From Melioribacteraceae bacterium 4301-Me (lineage in GTDB: Bacteria; Bacteroidota; Ignavibacteria; Ignavibacteriales; Melioribacteraceae), in contig JBGORM010000005.1 in the NCBI GenBank assembly GCA_041538185.1, forward strand, positions 62,001-126,000: 64,000 nucleotides of DNA. The letters are read 5' to 3'. Below, one piece after another: positions 35,391 to 43,991 of the stretch (its first letter is position 1; each line of letters begins with the position of its first letter). Made by a program: the position numbers and the translations under genes. Below the pieces are notes generated by a model. The model made no database searches and was not told the origin of the DNA. It was given only the letters and a program-made list of their open reading frames with translations.

Positions 35391-37643
35391 TTACTTAGCC
35401 CCTGCTTGTAAATTCTTTTCAAGATAATTCGTTAAAAGAGTATATAAATGAAGTCTTGTACCTGGACCCTCGTAAATTCCATGAGTTCTATTTGGATAAA
35501 CCATTAATGAAAACTGCTTGTTATATTTGACAAGTTCATTTACTAATCGTTCTGTATTTTGATAGTGCACGTTATCATCCCCGCTGCCGTGAACTATTAG
35601 CAAATTACCTTTTAAGTTCTTTGCAAAATGAATAGCCGAACCTTGTTCATAAGCATCATTTTCGCCTTCGGGCAGACCCATATATCTTTCTTCATAAATT
35701 GTATCATATAGTTTTTCGTCTGTGACTGGTGCAACAGACATTCCAGTTTTATAAATCTCAGGATATCTAAACATTAACTGAAGAGTAGCAGAGCCACCGC
35801 CGCTCCATCCCCAAACACCAATTCTTTCTGAATCAATAAAACTCCATTTTTTAATCAATGCTTTTGCAGCTTCTGCTTGGTCATGTGAATTAAGCACACC
35901 AATTTTTTTATAAATTGACTTTCTCCATTCTCTTCCTCTCGGTGCAGGTGTACCTCTATTATCAACACTTATAACAATGTATCCTTTTTGTGCAAGCATT
36001 TGAAACCATAAATATTGAGTTCCCGACCATCTATCTAAAACCGTTTGTGCAGCCGGTTCAGTATAAACATAAAACAATACAGGATATTTTTTTGAAGAAT
36101 CAAAATCCGGAGGTTTTATTATCCATCCATCTAAAATTACATTATCGCCAATATCTACTTTAAAAAATTCCATCGGCGAAATATTTAATACGCCAACTTT
36201 TTCTTTTAGCTTTTCATTATTTACTAATGTTCTAATTACTTTGTGACTAGGAAGTTCAATTAAATCTGTAATTGGAGGCGTATTAGCGGTTGAATAATTG
36301 TGGATAGCAAATCTAGCACCATCAGCTATTTGATAACTATGGGTGCCTTTTTCATTCGAAGGAGTAAGCATTTCAATTTTTCCGCTGCCATCAAGTGAAA
36401 CTCTATACAAATAACGTTGTGTGGCATTATCGGGCGAGGCAATGTAATATATCCATCCATTACTAAAATCAACAGAGACAATTTCAATCACATCAAAATT
36501 ACCCGGAGTTAATAATTTTACATTTGCACCATCACGCGAAACAGAGTAAATATGTCTCCAGCCGTCTCTTTCACTTACCCATGTAAATTCTTTACCTTTA
36601 TTAAACCAATGCATATCATCATTAACATCTACCCAAGCTTTATCAGTTTCTGTAAGAATTGTTCTAACATCACCAGTATGAATATTACATAACATCACTT
36701 CAAGTTTGTTTTGAAGCCTGTTTAATTGTTGAACATAAATTTCGTCTGAAGATTCAGTCCAATCCATTCGAGCAATATAATTATTACGCGGGTCGCCTGG
36801 CACTTTCATCCAAACTGTTTCTCCACCTTCTGCGCTAACAACACCTACTTTACATGCAGAATTTGTCGTTCCAACCTTTGGATATTGGACAGACTTCACA
36901 AAAGAGTAAAGTGAATCTGTATCGTTAATCAAAAGAAAATCTTTTACTCCGGAAGCATCTAACTGCCAATAAGCAATAGATTTACTATCGGGACTCCACC
37001 GGAAACCGTCACGGTCATCTAGTTCCTCTTCATAAACCCAATCGAACGTTCCATTAATTATTGTTTTAGAGCCATCAAAAGTTAATTGAGTTATTTTTCC
37101 ATCAGACAAATCTTGAACAAAAATATTATGCTCGCTTACATAAGCAACTTTTTTATTATCGGGTGAAAATTTTGCAAACATCAACGAAGATTCTGGAGCA
37201 TTACCGCCAAGCTTCATTAGCTTATTTGTTTTTAGATTCAACACCCAATAATCACCTCGTGTATTATAGCGCCACACACGAGCCGTATTAGTAAAAATGA
37301 GTAGCATTTCATGATTTGGGGACCACTCATAGTTAGAAATTGAAAGTGCTGTTGTGTCGCCTTCCGGAATTAATAATTTAGCCGACACTAAAACTTCTCT
37401 TTTACCAGTCTTAGTATCATACTTAACAATATCTTGTGAATTTTTAACTTCTTCGGAAGGTTCTAAAGTTGTATAACTACTCCCGTTATCTATAAATCGA
37501 GCTGGACCAAATCTTTCGCCAAAAAACTCGGGACTTTTAAACAGTCTATCTAATGAAAGTTTAGTTGAATCTTGTGTTTGGGCAAGAGATTGAATATAAA
37601 GTAAAGTAATTAACAGTAATAAAAAATTTCTAAAGATTTTCAT
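35391..37643 (-). CDS. Dipeptidyl peptidase IV-like S9 serine protease
   Basis: 750 aa; AAGGAG 7 nt before ATG; signal peptide to about residue 21. Residues ~50-500 form the DPP4 beta-propeller, with DWVYEEELDDRDGFRWSPD carrying the double glutamate that binds the substrate N-terminus. The alpha/beta-hydrolase domain follows with nucleophile about S614 (GWSGGG), D689/D690 (GSGDD) and H721 (NRTHG). The nucleophile motif is GWSGGG rather than the common GWSYGG. It cleaves X-Pro or X-Ala dipeptides from peptides in the periplasm. Convergent with the rubrerythrin gene across MITE element A. Confidence 0.93.
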   Translation of the reverse strand: MKIFRNFLLLLITLLYIQSLAQTQDSTKLSLDRLFKSPEFFGERFGPARFIDNGSSYTTLEPSEEVKNSQDIVKYDTKTGKREVLVSAKLLIPEGDTTALSISNYEWSPNHEMLLIFTNTARVWRYNTRGDYWVLNLKTNKLMKLGGNAPESSLMFAKFSPDNKKVAYVSEHNIFVQDLSDGKITQLTFDGSKTIINGTFDWVYEEELDDRDGFRWSPDSKSIAYWQLDASGVKDFLLINDTDSLYSFVKSVQYPKVGTTNSACKVGVVSAEGGETVWMKVPGDPRNNYIARMDWTESSDEIYVQQLNRLQNKLEVMLCNIHTGDVRTILTETDKAWVDVNDDMHWFNKGKEFTWVSERDGWRHIYSVSRDGANVKLLTPGNFDVIEIVSVDFSNGWIYYIASPDNATQRYLYRVSLDGSGKIEMLTPSNEKGTHSYQIADGARFAIHNYSTANTPPITDLIELPSHKVIRTLVNNEKLKEKVGVLNISPMEFFKVDIGDNVILDGWIIKPPDFDSSKKYPVLFYVYTEPAAQTVLDRWSGTQYLWFQMLAQKGYIVISVDNRGTPAPRGREWRKSIYKKIGVLNSHDQAEAAKALIKKWSFIDSERIGVWGWSGGGSATLQLMFRYPEIYKTGMSVAPVTDEKLYDTIYEERYMGLPEGENDAYEQGSAIHFAKNLKGNLLIVHGSGDDNVHYQNTERLVNELVKYNKQFSLMVYPNRTHGIYEGPGTRLHLYTLLTNYLEKNLQAGAK

Positions 37644-38209
37644 TTTTATTCTCCTTATAGAAATTGTATCTACTGGACCCTAAAAATTGAGCTTATGAAA
37701 AGAAATGTCAAGTGAAAATAATATTGTTATACAGAAAAATATCTTTTAACCACTGCTGTCCAAAATAATTTTGAAATCAAATTCCGAAGGGATGAATTAC
37801 CAAATAAATTTAGAAAACTTTATGATTTTGGACTATTCTACTTGTCTTGTAAATCAATCCCTATCTCGTCCCTATGGGACTTTTAACTTCAGTTTGATAT
37901 TTATTTATTGTTCTATAACTATATAATCCCTAAAGGGATTACATTGGTTTAAGGATAATCAAAGCTTTATTGTCTCCTCAGAACAAAATATTTATAGGAT
38001 AAAGAACAAAGAAATAGATTAAGTCCCTTTTGGAATAAAATAAAAAATATATTGGACAGATATGCTTTTAACAGTAGAGTACAAAATTATACTTGCCTTC
38101 TGCAAGCAAGCTTGCCTACAGTAAGCAGGTTTGAGACAATAGTTTTGGCTTTGATTATATTTAATTATATTCTATGTAAAAATTTATTAACAAAAACACG
38201 GAGGGAAAA
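37644..38209. other. Noncoding gap with small palindromes
   Basis: This 566-nt stretch between divergent genes has no convincing gene. It contains palindromes GTCCCTATGGGAC (37868-37880) and AATCCC-TAAA-GGGATT (37925-37940), plus related half-copies (GAAGGGATGAAT near 37787, AAGTCCCTTTTGGAAT near 38022), and a CTTGC-CTTCT-GCAAG hairpin near 38096 running into GCAAGCTTGC. They look like remnants of dispersed palindromic repeats. Confidence 0.6.
38145..38173 (+). promoter_or_regulatory. Possible promoter of the DUF1579 gene
   Basis: TTGGCT (38145-38150), a 17-nt spacer and TATTCT (38168-38173) lie about 37 nt before the start codon of the DUF1579 gene. The match is moderate and AT-rich DNA gives such pairs by chance. 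Confidence 0.35.
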
Positions 38210-38794
38210 ATGAAACTAATAAAGTCAATTTTAGTTGTTACTATAGTATCTTTTACGATTCCAATATTTGCTCAGGAAAATCAACAAGAATATAATGAAC
38301 AAATGAAGTTGTGGACGGAATATATGTCGCCTGGCAACATGCACAAGCAAATGGCGAAATTAGCAGGCAACTGGAAAACCACAAATAAAATGTGGATGAA
38401 TCCTAATTCTGAACCGTCTATAACAGAAGGTAATGCTGTTATAGAAACGCTATTAGGAGGTAGATATTTTAAGACAACGCATACTGGTAATTTTATGGGA
38501 ATGCCATTTGAAGGCTTCAGTATTGAAGCTTACGATAATGCTCTGCAAGAATTTTCTTCAATTTGGATAGATAATTTTGGCACTGGGATGATGTATTTAA
38601 GAGGCAAATATGACGAACCAACAAAAACAATAACATATGTTGGCGCTTCTGTGGACCCAATTCAAAAAAAGGAAATGAAAGTAAAAGAAGTATTCAAATT
38701 CGTTGATGACAATAATTTTTCTATGGAAATGTATATGCTTAATGGAGACAAAGAAGTCAAAACAATGGAAATTAATTATACAAGAAGTATGTGA
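38210..38794 (+). CDS. DUF1579 secreted protein
   Basis: 194 aa; GGAGG ribosome-binding site before ATG; signal peptide 1-21 (ending IFAQE). The mature region has the DUF1579 pattern: LAGNWKTTNKMWMNP, GRYFKTTHTGNFMGMPFEGFSIEAYDN, FSSIWIDNFGTGMM and a C-terminal lipocalin-like set of strands. The function of the family is unknown. It stands alone on the plus strand and is followed by MITE-like element B, whose long inverted repeat could end the transcript. Confidence 0.85.
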   Translation: MKLIKSILVVTIVSFTIPIFAQENQQEYNEQMKLWTEYMSPGNMHKQMAKLAGNWKTTNKMWMNPNSEPSITEGNAVIETLLGGRYFKTTHTGNFMGMPFEGFSIEAYDNALQEFSSIWIDNFGTGMMYLRGKYDEPTKTITYVGASVDPIQKKEMKVKEVFKFVDDNNFSMEMYMLNGDKEVKTMEINYTRSM

Positions 38795-38810
38795 ACAAAA
38801 AATTACTTTG

Positions 38811-38928
38811 TGGCTGTTTAAAAAGTAGCTCTTCAATTATAAAATTTGTTTGCAACAGCAAGTCTGTGAAAATCTGTCAAAATCCGTGCTGTCAGCGTTC
38901 TATTTAAAATTTACTTTTTAGACAGCCC
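38811..38928. repeat. MITE-like element B (118 bp)
   Basis: GGCTGTTTAAAAAGTA (38812-38827) is inverted at 38912-38927 with one mismatch. CTTTG flanks both sides (38806-38810 and 38929-38933), a possible 5-bp target duplication. Its interior, read on the complement, resembles the interior of element C (ACGGATTTT...ATTTTCACAGA), so B and C are inverted copies of one family. Confidence 0.78.
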
Positions 38929-39015
38929 CTTTGAATTAAGCATTCCCTTGCGCTAATGAATAATTCTAAAAAAATTTTTTCTGAGAGAATTAACTTATAG
39001 TTTCAGACGAAAAAG

Positions 39016-39528
39016 TTAATATCTATCCTCTTCGTCATCTAAAAGGTCGTCATCGTCGTTAAAAATATCATCGTCGAATTTAATATCGTCATCAAACTCA
39101 TCAGGTTCTTCCAATTCAAACTCATCTTCTTCTTCATCATGTTTTTCTTCTGCAAAAGGCTGTTCATCTTCATCGAAATAGTTACTGCGTGAATAATTAC
39201 TATCAAGCCTATCCATTACTTTATCAACCAACTCCTTTACTAAATCTTCTTTAATTTCTTTAGTACTCAACAAAGAAGATTCTTTACCACTGTCTAATGC
39301 CACATCAGAATCTTCCCACATGGCAATTAATGTTTTCTTATCAAACTTACTCAAGTATTTATCAGCTTCCTGTTCAATTGCTTTTATTAATTTTTGGTCC
39401 CATTCTCCTTCATCAGCAAGTTGGCTTTGGAGTGTTTCCCAAATTGATTTTTTCTTTTGACCAGGTGCGGTTTGCTTTTTAAGTATTGTCACAAGATCAT
39501 TAATCGATTTTCTCAATGATTGAGCCAT
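39016..39528 (-). CDS. Small protein with highly acidic C-terminal tail
   Basis: 170 aa, not recognised. Residues 1-85 are predicted helical with a WETLQSQLADEGEWDQ core and mixed charge; from ~115 to the end more than half of the residues are D or E (short runs such as DDEEDRY). AAGGAT lies ~7 nt before ATG. No signal peptide or membrane segment, so cytoplasmic. The acidic tail suggests binding to a basic partner such as a nucleic-acid-binding protein or divalent ions (inference). It is 62 nt upstream of the GH47 gene in the same direction, but a functional link is doubtful. Confidence 0.8.
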   Translation of the reverse strand: MAQSLRKSINDLVTILKKQTAPGQKKKSIWETLQSQLADEGEWDQKLIKAIEQEADKYLSKFDKKTLIAMWEDSDVALDSGKESSLLSTKEIKEDLVKELVDKVMDRLDSNYSRSNYFDEDEQPFAEEKHDEEEDEFELEEPDEFDDDIKFDDDIFNDDDDLLDDEEDRY

Positions 39529-39590
39529 TGGTTAATCCTTTTCATTATTCCATATATCAAAATTAATAAATTGTTAAAAAAAATTATGCT

Positions 39591-41021
39591 TTATTTTGTT
39601 TCATGAATTTTTTTTAATGGATGTGCTTCGGTATTAAAAATTACTTTATCAAAATTTGTTTCATCTTCATCGGTAAAAAGAAGATAAAGATATTTTAGTG
39701 TCTCAGCTAAAAAGAAACTTGGCATTATATCTTGCTTTTCTTTTGTGGTAACATTTTTAAGTGCCGCAAAAGCATCTTTTGTTTTACAGTATTTGACAAT
39801 GCTTTCAAAGTAATATTTGCCTATGTTAATATATTTTTCATTTTTTGTGAAATGATACAAGTAATAAGCAGATTCAACATTTTCTGGTCTTAACAGGTAT
39901 TGTGGATTAATTATGTTCATATTTTCATAATCAAATTTTTCTGGTTCAATTCCAAAATCTTTCCACATTTTAAAACACGATTCCATCAAGCTTTCTGCTC
40001 TTTTAACATCGCCACTTAAACAAAATACAGCGGGCAAAAATGCATCCAATGCCCCAAATGTTGTTAATATTTTTTCACCTGTTTTCATATCCACCGTTGC
40101 ATACCAAAGATTTGCATTTGCACTATCTGCTAAATATTTATTAACCGCATTCATACTTGAATCAAACATTACCTTAAAATCTTTATCGCCAAACAAAAGG
40201 TAGCTTTTCAAAAGGTACTCGTAGTAAGAATCAATCATGCCGCTGATATGACTTTTTGTATTTACCCATTCACCTGTATTCACATTAATTTCTGACCCGA
40301 TAAGGCCGATTTTTGATCTTCTTTTAAATAATTCTACAACAGCCCGTTTAGCTTTATGATAATAAATTGGGTTCCTTGTTAAAGCACTTAGTGTTCCAAA
40401 TTCAAGCATCAGTGTCCCGATTTCAGCTGGATTGTTAATTTCATTTTTTGTCTCACCAGTTTTTAAATTTACATAAACATAGGGCATACCAGTCTTAGAA
40501 TTAAAAACCGGCAGCAGTCTTTTGCCTAAATCTTCAGCTAGGGTCAAAAATCTTCTATCCCCATCTAATTCAAAAGCAGAAAGAAGTCCCCCCAACAAAC
40601 GAATTGTAATCTCAAAATTTTGCACAAAAATATTTTTATCAAATGAAAGGTTTTGTAAAATTAATTCCTTTGCATCTGCAGCCTCTTTTTTTAATCCCAT
40701 TAGAATCATTGTATCAAAAGCATCTACTGGTGTTATAAATAGGGATTGACCATACCAGTCATTATAAGATTTGCTAAGTGGTTTTAACTCGTCATGAGCC
40801 CAGGCAAATTTTCTATAACCCTGCCAAGCATGCAAAAATTCTTTTTTGATTAGCTCAGCATAATGTACTTTGTCCACTTTATTATTTGTTTTAAAGCTGT
40901 CGGCCAAATTAACAGTCACCAAATCCTTTTCTGTAAAACTTCTATTATTAGTACAGAAAGTTTGTATTGAAATACCAAATTGTAAAAAAATATAAAACAA
41001 CAGTAACAACTTTGCTTTCAT
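39591..41021 (-). CDS. GH47 family alpha-1,2-mannosidase-like protein
   Basis: 476 aa; AGGGA before ATG; signal peptide to about residue 24. The GH47 (alpha/alpha)7 pattern is clear: HAWQGYRKFAWAHDELKP, TPVDAFDTMILMGL, FEITIRLLGGLLSAF, AEIGTLMLEFGTLS, LRPENVESAYYLYHFT, FFLAETLKYLYLLF and the terminal FNTEAHPL, whose threonine binds the catalytic calcium in known enzymes. Length (~450 without leader) is normal for the family. GH47 enzymes trim alpha-1,2-mannose and are mostly eukaryotic, with few bacterial ones. An exported copy suggests use of mannose-rich glycans. It is not part of the large glycan locus. Confidence 0.9.
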   Translation of the reverse strand: MKAKLLLLFYIFLQFGISIQTFCTNNRSFTEKDLVTVNLADSFKTNNKVDKVHYAELIKKEFLHAWQGYRKFAWAHDELKPLSKSYNDWYGQSLFITPVDAFDTMILMGLKKEAADAKELILQNLSFDKNIFVQNFEITIRLLGGLLSAFELDGDRRFLTLAEDLGKRLLPVFNSKTGMPYVYVNLKTGETKNEINNPAEIGTLMLEFGTLSALTRNPIYYHKAKRAVVELFKRRSKIGLIGSEINVNTGEWVNTKSHISGMIDSYYEYLLKSYLLFGDKDFKVMFDSSMNAVNKYLADSANANLWYATVDMKTGEKILTTFGALDAFLPAVFCLSGDVKRAESLMESCFKMWKDFGIEPEKFDYENMNIINPQYLLRPENVESAYYLYHFTKNEKYINIGKYYFESIVKYCKTKDAFAALKNVTTKEKQDIMPSFFLAETLKYLYLLFTDEDETNFDKVIFNTEAHPLKKIHETK

Positions 41022-41222
41022 TTTGATTCCCTAATTATGACTGTAAAAAACTTTTAATATTAACTTGAGCAACAAATTTTTAAATCATACTCTTTATTGA
41101 AAAAACTGCACCTTCAAAAGTTTTTATTTATTTAGGACTTCTAAAAATTTTGCAACAATTTGATGTTATATAAGAAAACTGATTCCAATTAATACGCAAT
41201 TTATGAAAATCTTTAGAGAGTT

Positions 41223-41254
41223 AGTGAGGCTTTGCTGCATACCTCACTTTTTTT
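41223..41254 (+). terminator. Terminator-like hairpin in 41022-41327 gap
   Basis: AGTGAGG (41223-41229) and CCTCACT (41242-41248) form a 7-bp stem followed by seven T on the plus strand. Both flanking genes are on the minus strand, so it would stop an antisense or unannotated plus-strand transcript. No other signal was found in this 306-nt gap. Confidence 0.45.
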
Positions 41255-41327
41255 ACTTCAGTAAGAATTTTTTTGAGTGGAAAGCTTTACTTAATTTAGA
41301 AAATCTTCATAAGCAAGTTAACCTCTA

Positions 41328-42440
41328 TTAATACCAAAAATGAAATTGTAGCAAGAAAGAATTATTATCAATAGATGGATGTTCAGTATAAATCCGATAC
41401 TGAGGAATTAGCTCAATAAAACTATATGGGTAAAAATCAAACCCAAGTATAATATGCGAAAACTCATCATTTGAAAAATTTATGTTGGGGTCAAACTTAT
41501 CATAACGAACTACTGCTTCTAATCCAACCATAATTTTATATGATGCTTCAATCATAATTGCGCTTGTAGTTACGTCAGAAGCCTGATAATCTTCAGCCAA
41601 ATCAAATTCGCCTAAAATAGAAAATCTTTCATACCCAGCACCTGCAAAACCGCCATACATTAAACTGCGTAGCTTTGTACCTGTTGGTTTAGAGGTAAAA
41701 GAAGTTAGCGATCCGCCAAACATAATACCCAATTTGCTATCAAAATTTGGGGTAATCTGAAGTTTAGTGGTTATTACAGGGTCGTTCAAGAACATAGGAT
41801 ATTGTTTATTTCGACCCACACTTGCAGTTAAAGAAACAGCGTTGGAAAAATTTGCACCAATTTCAATACCTGTTTCTGTGTAATAAGGTGAATATATAAG
41901 TCCATTAGGGGCCCTGCCTGGAGTAATTAAAGCAAAGTCACCTCCGCGTGTGTAAGCAGTATGATCATCTAATCTAATTCCATAATCAGGCGTAAAAGTG
42001 CCGGCTTTAATGTAACTTTTATTTGGAAGCACAAATGCTGTTACATATGCTTCCCAAATTGCCTGTACAAAATCGTAACGAGTGGTAACGTTAATCTTAT
42101 CCGATAATCCTACGTTTACATAAAAATTACCACTCATATCTTGGAAATCAGCTTTCTTAAGCGAGTATGTATACAGCAATTGAGTTCTATAATCCAAACC
42201 TATTTGAATATTTTCTGTTAATTTAGGGTTTAGCGTAAAATCTTTATCACGCGGGGAAATCATACTAATTACATTTTTGCCAAAAAAGAAACCATCTTCA
42301 TTTCTAATTAAGCCGCCTGTGGGATTATAGTGACAGCTAACACAATTATCTTTTTGTCTAAGCGCAAATCTTGGCAATGCATTTATTTCATTTGTTACAA
42401 ATAAAACTATCAAAAAGTAAACTGCGGTCAAATACTTCAT
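41328..42440 (-). CDS. Outer-membrane barrel-like protein with one N-terminal CxxCH haem motif
   Basis: The ATG at 42440 (370 aa) is used, with GAGGT 5 nt upstream; an in-frame TTG at 42452 is less likely. A signal peptide ends near NALP. About residue 33 carries CVSCHYNPTGG, a single c-type haem motif followed by the NPxGGxxRN sequence. The remaining ~300 residues alternate beta strands ending in an aromatic residue (FHFWY), as in porin-like barrels. A haem at the mouth of a barrel could serve electron transfer across the outer membrane, but only one haem is visible. The neighbouring gene repeats the same CxxCHxNPxGG motif. Confidence 0.75.
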   Translation of the reverse strand: MKYLTAVYFLIVLFVTNEINALPRFALRQKDNCVSCHYNPTGGLIRNEDGFFFGKNVISMISPRDKDFTLNPKLTENIQIGLDYRTQLLYTYSLKKADFQDMSGNFYVNVGLSDKINVTTRYDFVQAIWEAYVTAFVLPNKSYIKAGTFTPDYGIRLDDHTAYTRGGDFALITPGRAPNGLIYSPYYTETGIEIGANFSNAVSLTASVGRNKQYPMFLNDPVITTKLQITPNFDSKLGIMFGGSLTSFTSKPTGTKLRSLMYGGFAGAGYERFSILGEFDLAEDYQASDVTTSAIMIEASYKIMVGLEAVVRYDKFDPNINFSNDEFSHIILGFDFYPYSFIELIPQYRIYTEHPSIDNNSFLLQFHFWY

Positions 42441-42598
42441 AAAACACCTCAAAGTTATTACAGAAGTTTTTACTTTTATACTTATTGAATAAAATAAAAA
42501 AAATTATCTCCCTATAAAAACTATTTTATTTATTAATCTTGTTAAAACACCTCTGTCATTCGCAAGATGCTATAATTAGCATGTATTTAGGTTTGTCG

Positions 42599-43261
42599 TC
42601 ATTTCAGCAGCAACATTTTTTTGCTGTCTATATAATTATTAGCTTTAATTCTATAAATGTAAATTCCGTTAGCAAGTCCATTTGCATCGAATTTCACTGT
42701 ATAGCTGCCAGCTGCTTTTTCTTCATTTACTAAAGTAGTGACATATCTGCCAAGAATGTCAAATACATCCAGTTTAACATGAGAACTTACTGGCAAGTTA
42801 AAATTAATAGTAGTGGTGGGATTAAAAGGATTAGGGTAATTTTGAGAAAGTAAGAATTTAGATGGAATGATATTATTATTAGCCACATCGGAAATATTAG
42901 GTTTGCTAAAAGGGTCGCCGGGGTTTGTAACTTTAGATGGGTCACCAGGATTAGGCTGACCAGGTCGCCACAGTCCATTAGGATCTTGCAATTCCTGTCC
43001 ATTACTAAAGCCATCGCCATCAGAATCCATTGCTGCTAATGACGAATCCCAAAAATCTTCAAAGCCGCCTGGAGTTACTCTTGTTTCTACTGCTTGTCCA
43101 AAAGGATTTCTAGGACCGCCGCCGGAAGGGTTAAAATGACAATTAGAGCATGAATTAATACTTCCATTGGGAATTTTATTTACTCTAAATTCGCGACCCA
43201 CTAAAAATGTTATCGCAGCAATAAATAACGTTAAAAAAAGTATTAATCTATTTTTATTCAT
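42599..43261 (-). CDS. Single-haem CxxCH protein with T9SS sorting domain
   Basis: 220 aa; AGGA ribosome-binding site. N-terminal membrane/signal segment to about residue 22; CSNCHFNPSGGGPRNPFGQ at about 38-56; a Ca-binding-like DSDGDGFSNGQELQDPNG (thrombospondin-type-3/dockerin-like); a P/N/G-rich linker; and a T9SS sorting domain (~140-220, SQNYPNPFNPTT to KKMLLLK). It is expected at the cell surface. Together with the barrel-like haem protein downstream (158-nt gap) it may form a surface redox pair (inference from the shared CxxCHxNPxGG motif and adjacency). Confidence 0.82.
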   Translation of the reverse strand: MNKNRLILFLTLFIAAITFLVGREFRVNKIPNGSINSCSNCHFNPSGGGPRNPFGQAVETRVTPGGFEDFWDSSLAAMDSDGDGFSNGQELQDPNGLWRPGQPNPGDPSKVTNPGDPFSKPNISDVANNNIIPSKFLLSQNYPNPFNPTTTINFNLPVSSHVKLDVFDILGRYVTTLVNEEKAAGSYTVKFDANGLANGIYIYRIKANNYIDSKKMLLLK

Positions 43262-43360
43262 ATTTTATCCTATATTTAATTATGATTGTTATAAATTTTA
43301 GGGAAAATATAGTCAACAAAAGACTTATTGTCTATGAATAAATCTTATCATAGTTATTAG

Positions 43361-43466
43361 GGGCTGACTAAAAAGTAAGATTTTTTAGAAAATAGAACAC
43401 GGACAACACAGATTTTAACGGATTTTCACAGATTATATAATTGAAAAATTACTTTTTAGTCAGCCC
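43361..43466. repeat. MITE-like element C (106 bp, perfect 18-bp inverted ends)
   Basis: GGGCTGACTAAAAAGTAA (43361-43378) is exactly inverted at 43449-43466. The interior matches element B in inverted orientation. The right end lies 14 nt before the next start codon, so the element forms the immediate upstream region of the gene at 43481. Confidence 0.85.
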
Positions 43467-43480
43467 AGAAAGGAATCCAC

Positions 43481-43972
43481 ATGGAATTTTATATCACAAT
43501 AAAAACTATACACATAATTTTTGCAGGCATTTGGCTGGTAAATTTTATAATGGATAGCTATTTCCAAAATTTAATTGCAGCCAATAAAGGTAAAAAGGGA
43601 GAAAAAAAATTGATTATTCTTTACATAAGCATCATAAATATGATAGGAATAGTTGGTGCCACAGGAATATTAATTACCGGCATTTTTATGGTAATGGCTA
43701 ATCCAGCCTATTCTTTTTTCCAGTTGACTGCAAATCATTGGCTTACAACAAAACAAATAGTTATGGTAGTTATTTTATTGATGATTTTCCTTAAAATTAT
43801 TCCGCAGGCAAAAAAATTAAGAACTGCTATTGGGGATGATTTGGAGTCTTCTGAAACAATTTCCGAAGGAGGATATAAAAATCTTAACAGTATCTACAAA
43901 ATTAACTTAATGATAAATATATTAATAATTATAAACTTTATTTTAGCAATAACCCATTACTACCTAAGCTAA
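43481..43972 (+). CDS. Four-helix integral membrane protein, DUF2269-like
   Basis: 163 aa; AAGGA 7 nt before ATG. Four hydrophobic segments (~7-24, 46-72, 88-107, 143-161) with an N-terminal H (IKTIHIIFAGIWLVNF) like the haem- or copper-associated DUF2269/CopD-type membrane proteins, but the assignment is tentative. It is 19 nt upstream of dxr in the same direction, so it may share a transcript with dxr and rseP; no functional link is evident. Its upstream region is MITE-like element C. Confidence 0.75.
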   Translation: MEFYITIKTIHIIFAGIWLVNFIMDSYFQNLIAANKGKKGEKKLIILYISIINMIGIVGATGILITGIFMVMANPAYSFFQLTANHWLTTKQIVMVVILLMIFLKIIPQAKKLRTAIGDDLESSETISEGGYKNLNSIYKINLMINILIIINFILAITHYYLS

Positions 43973-43991
43973 TATTTTATTTATTGGTTAT

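Noticed and set aside
38096-38140. tRNA-like or attachment-site sequence near GCAAGCAAGCTTGCC
   Set aside because: The pairing is simple nested palindromes without cloverleaf features, and no integrase is present.
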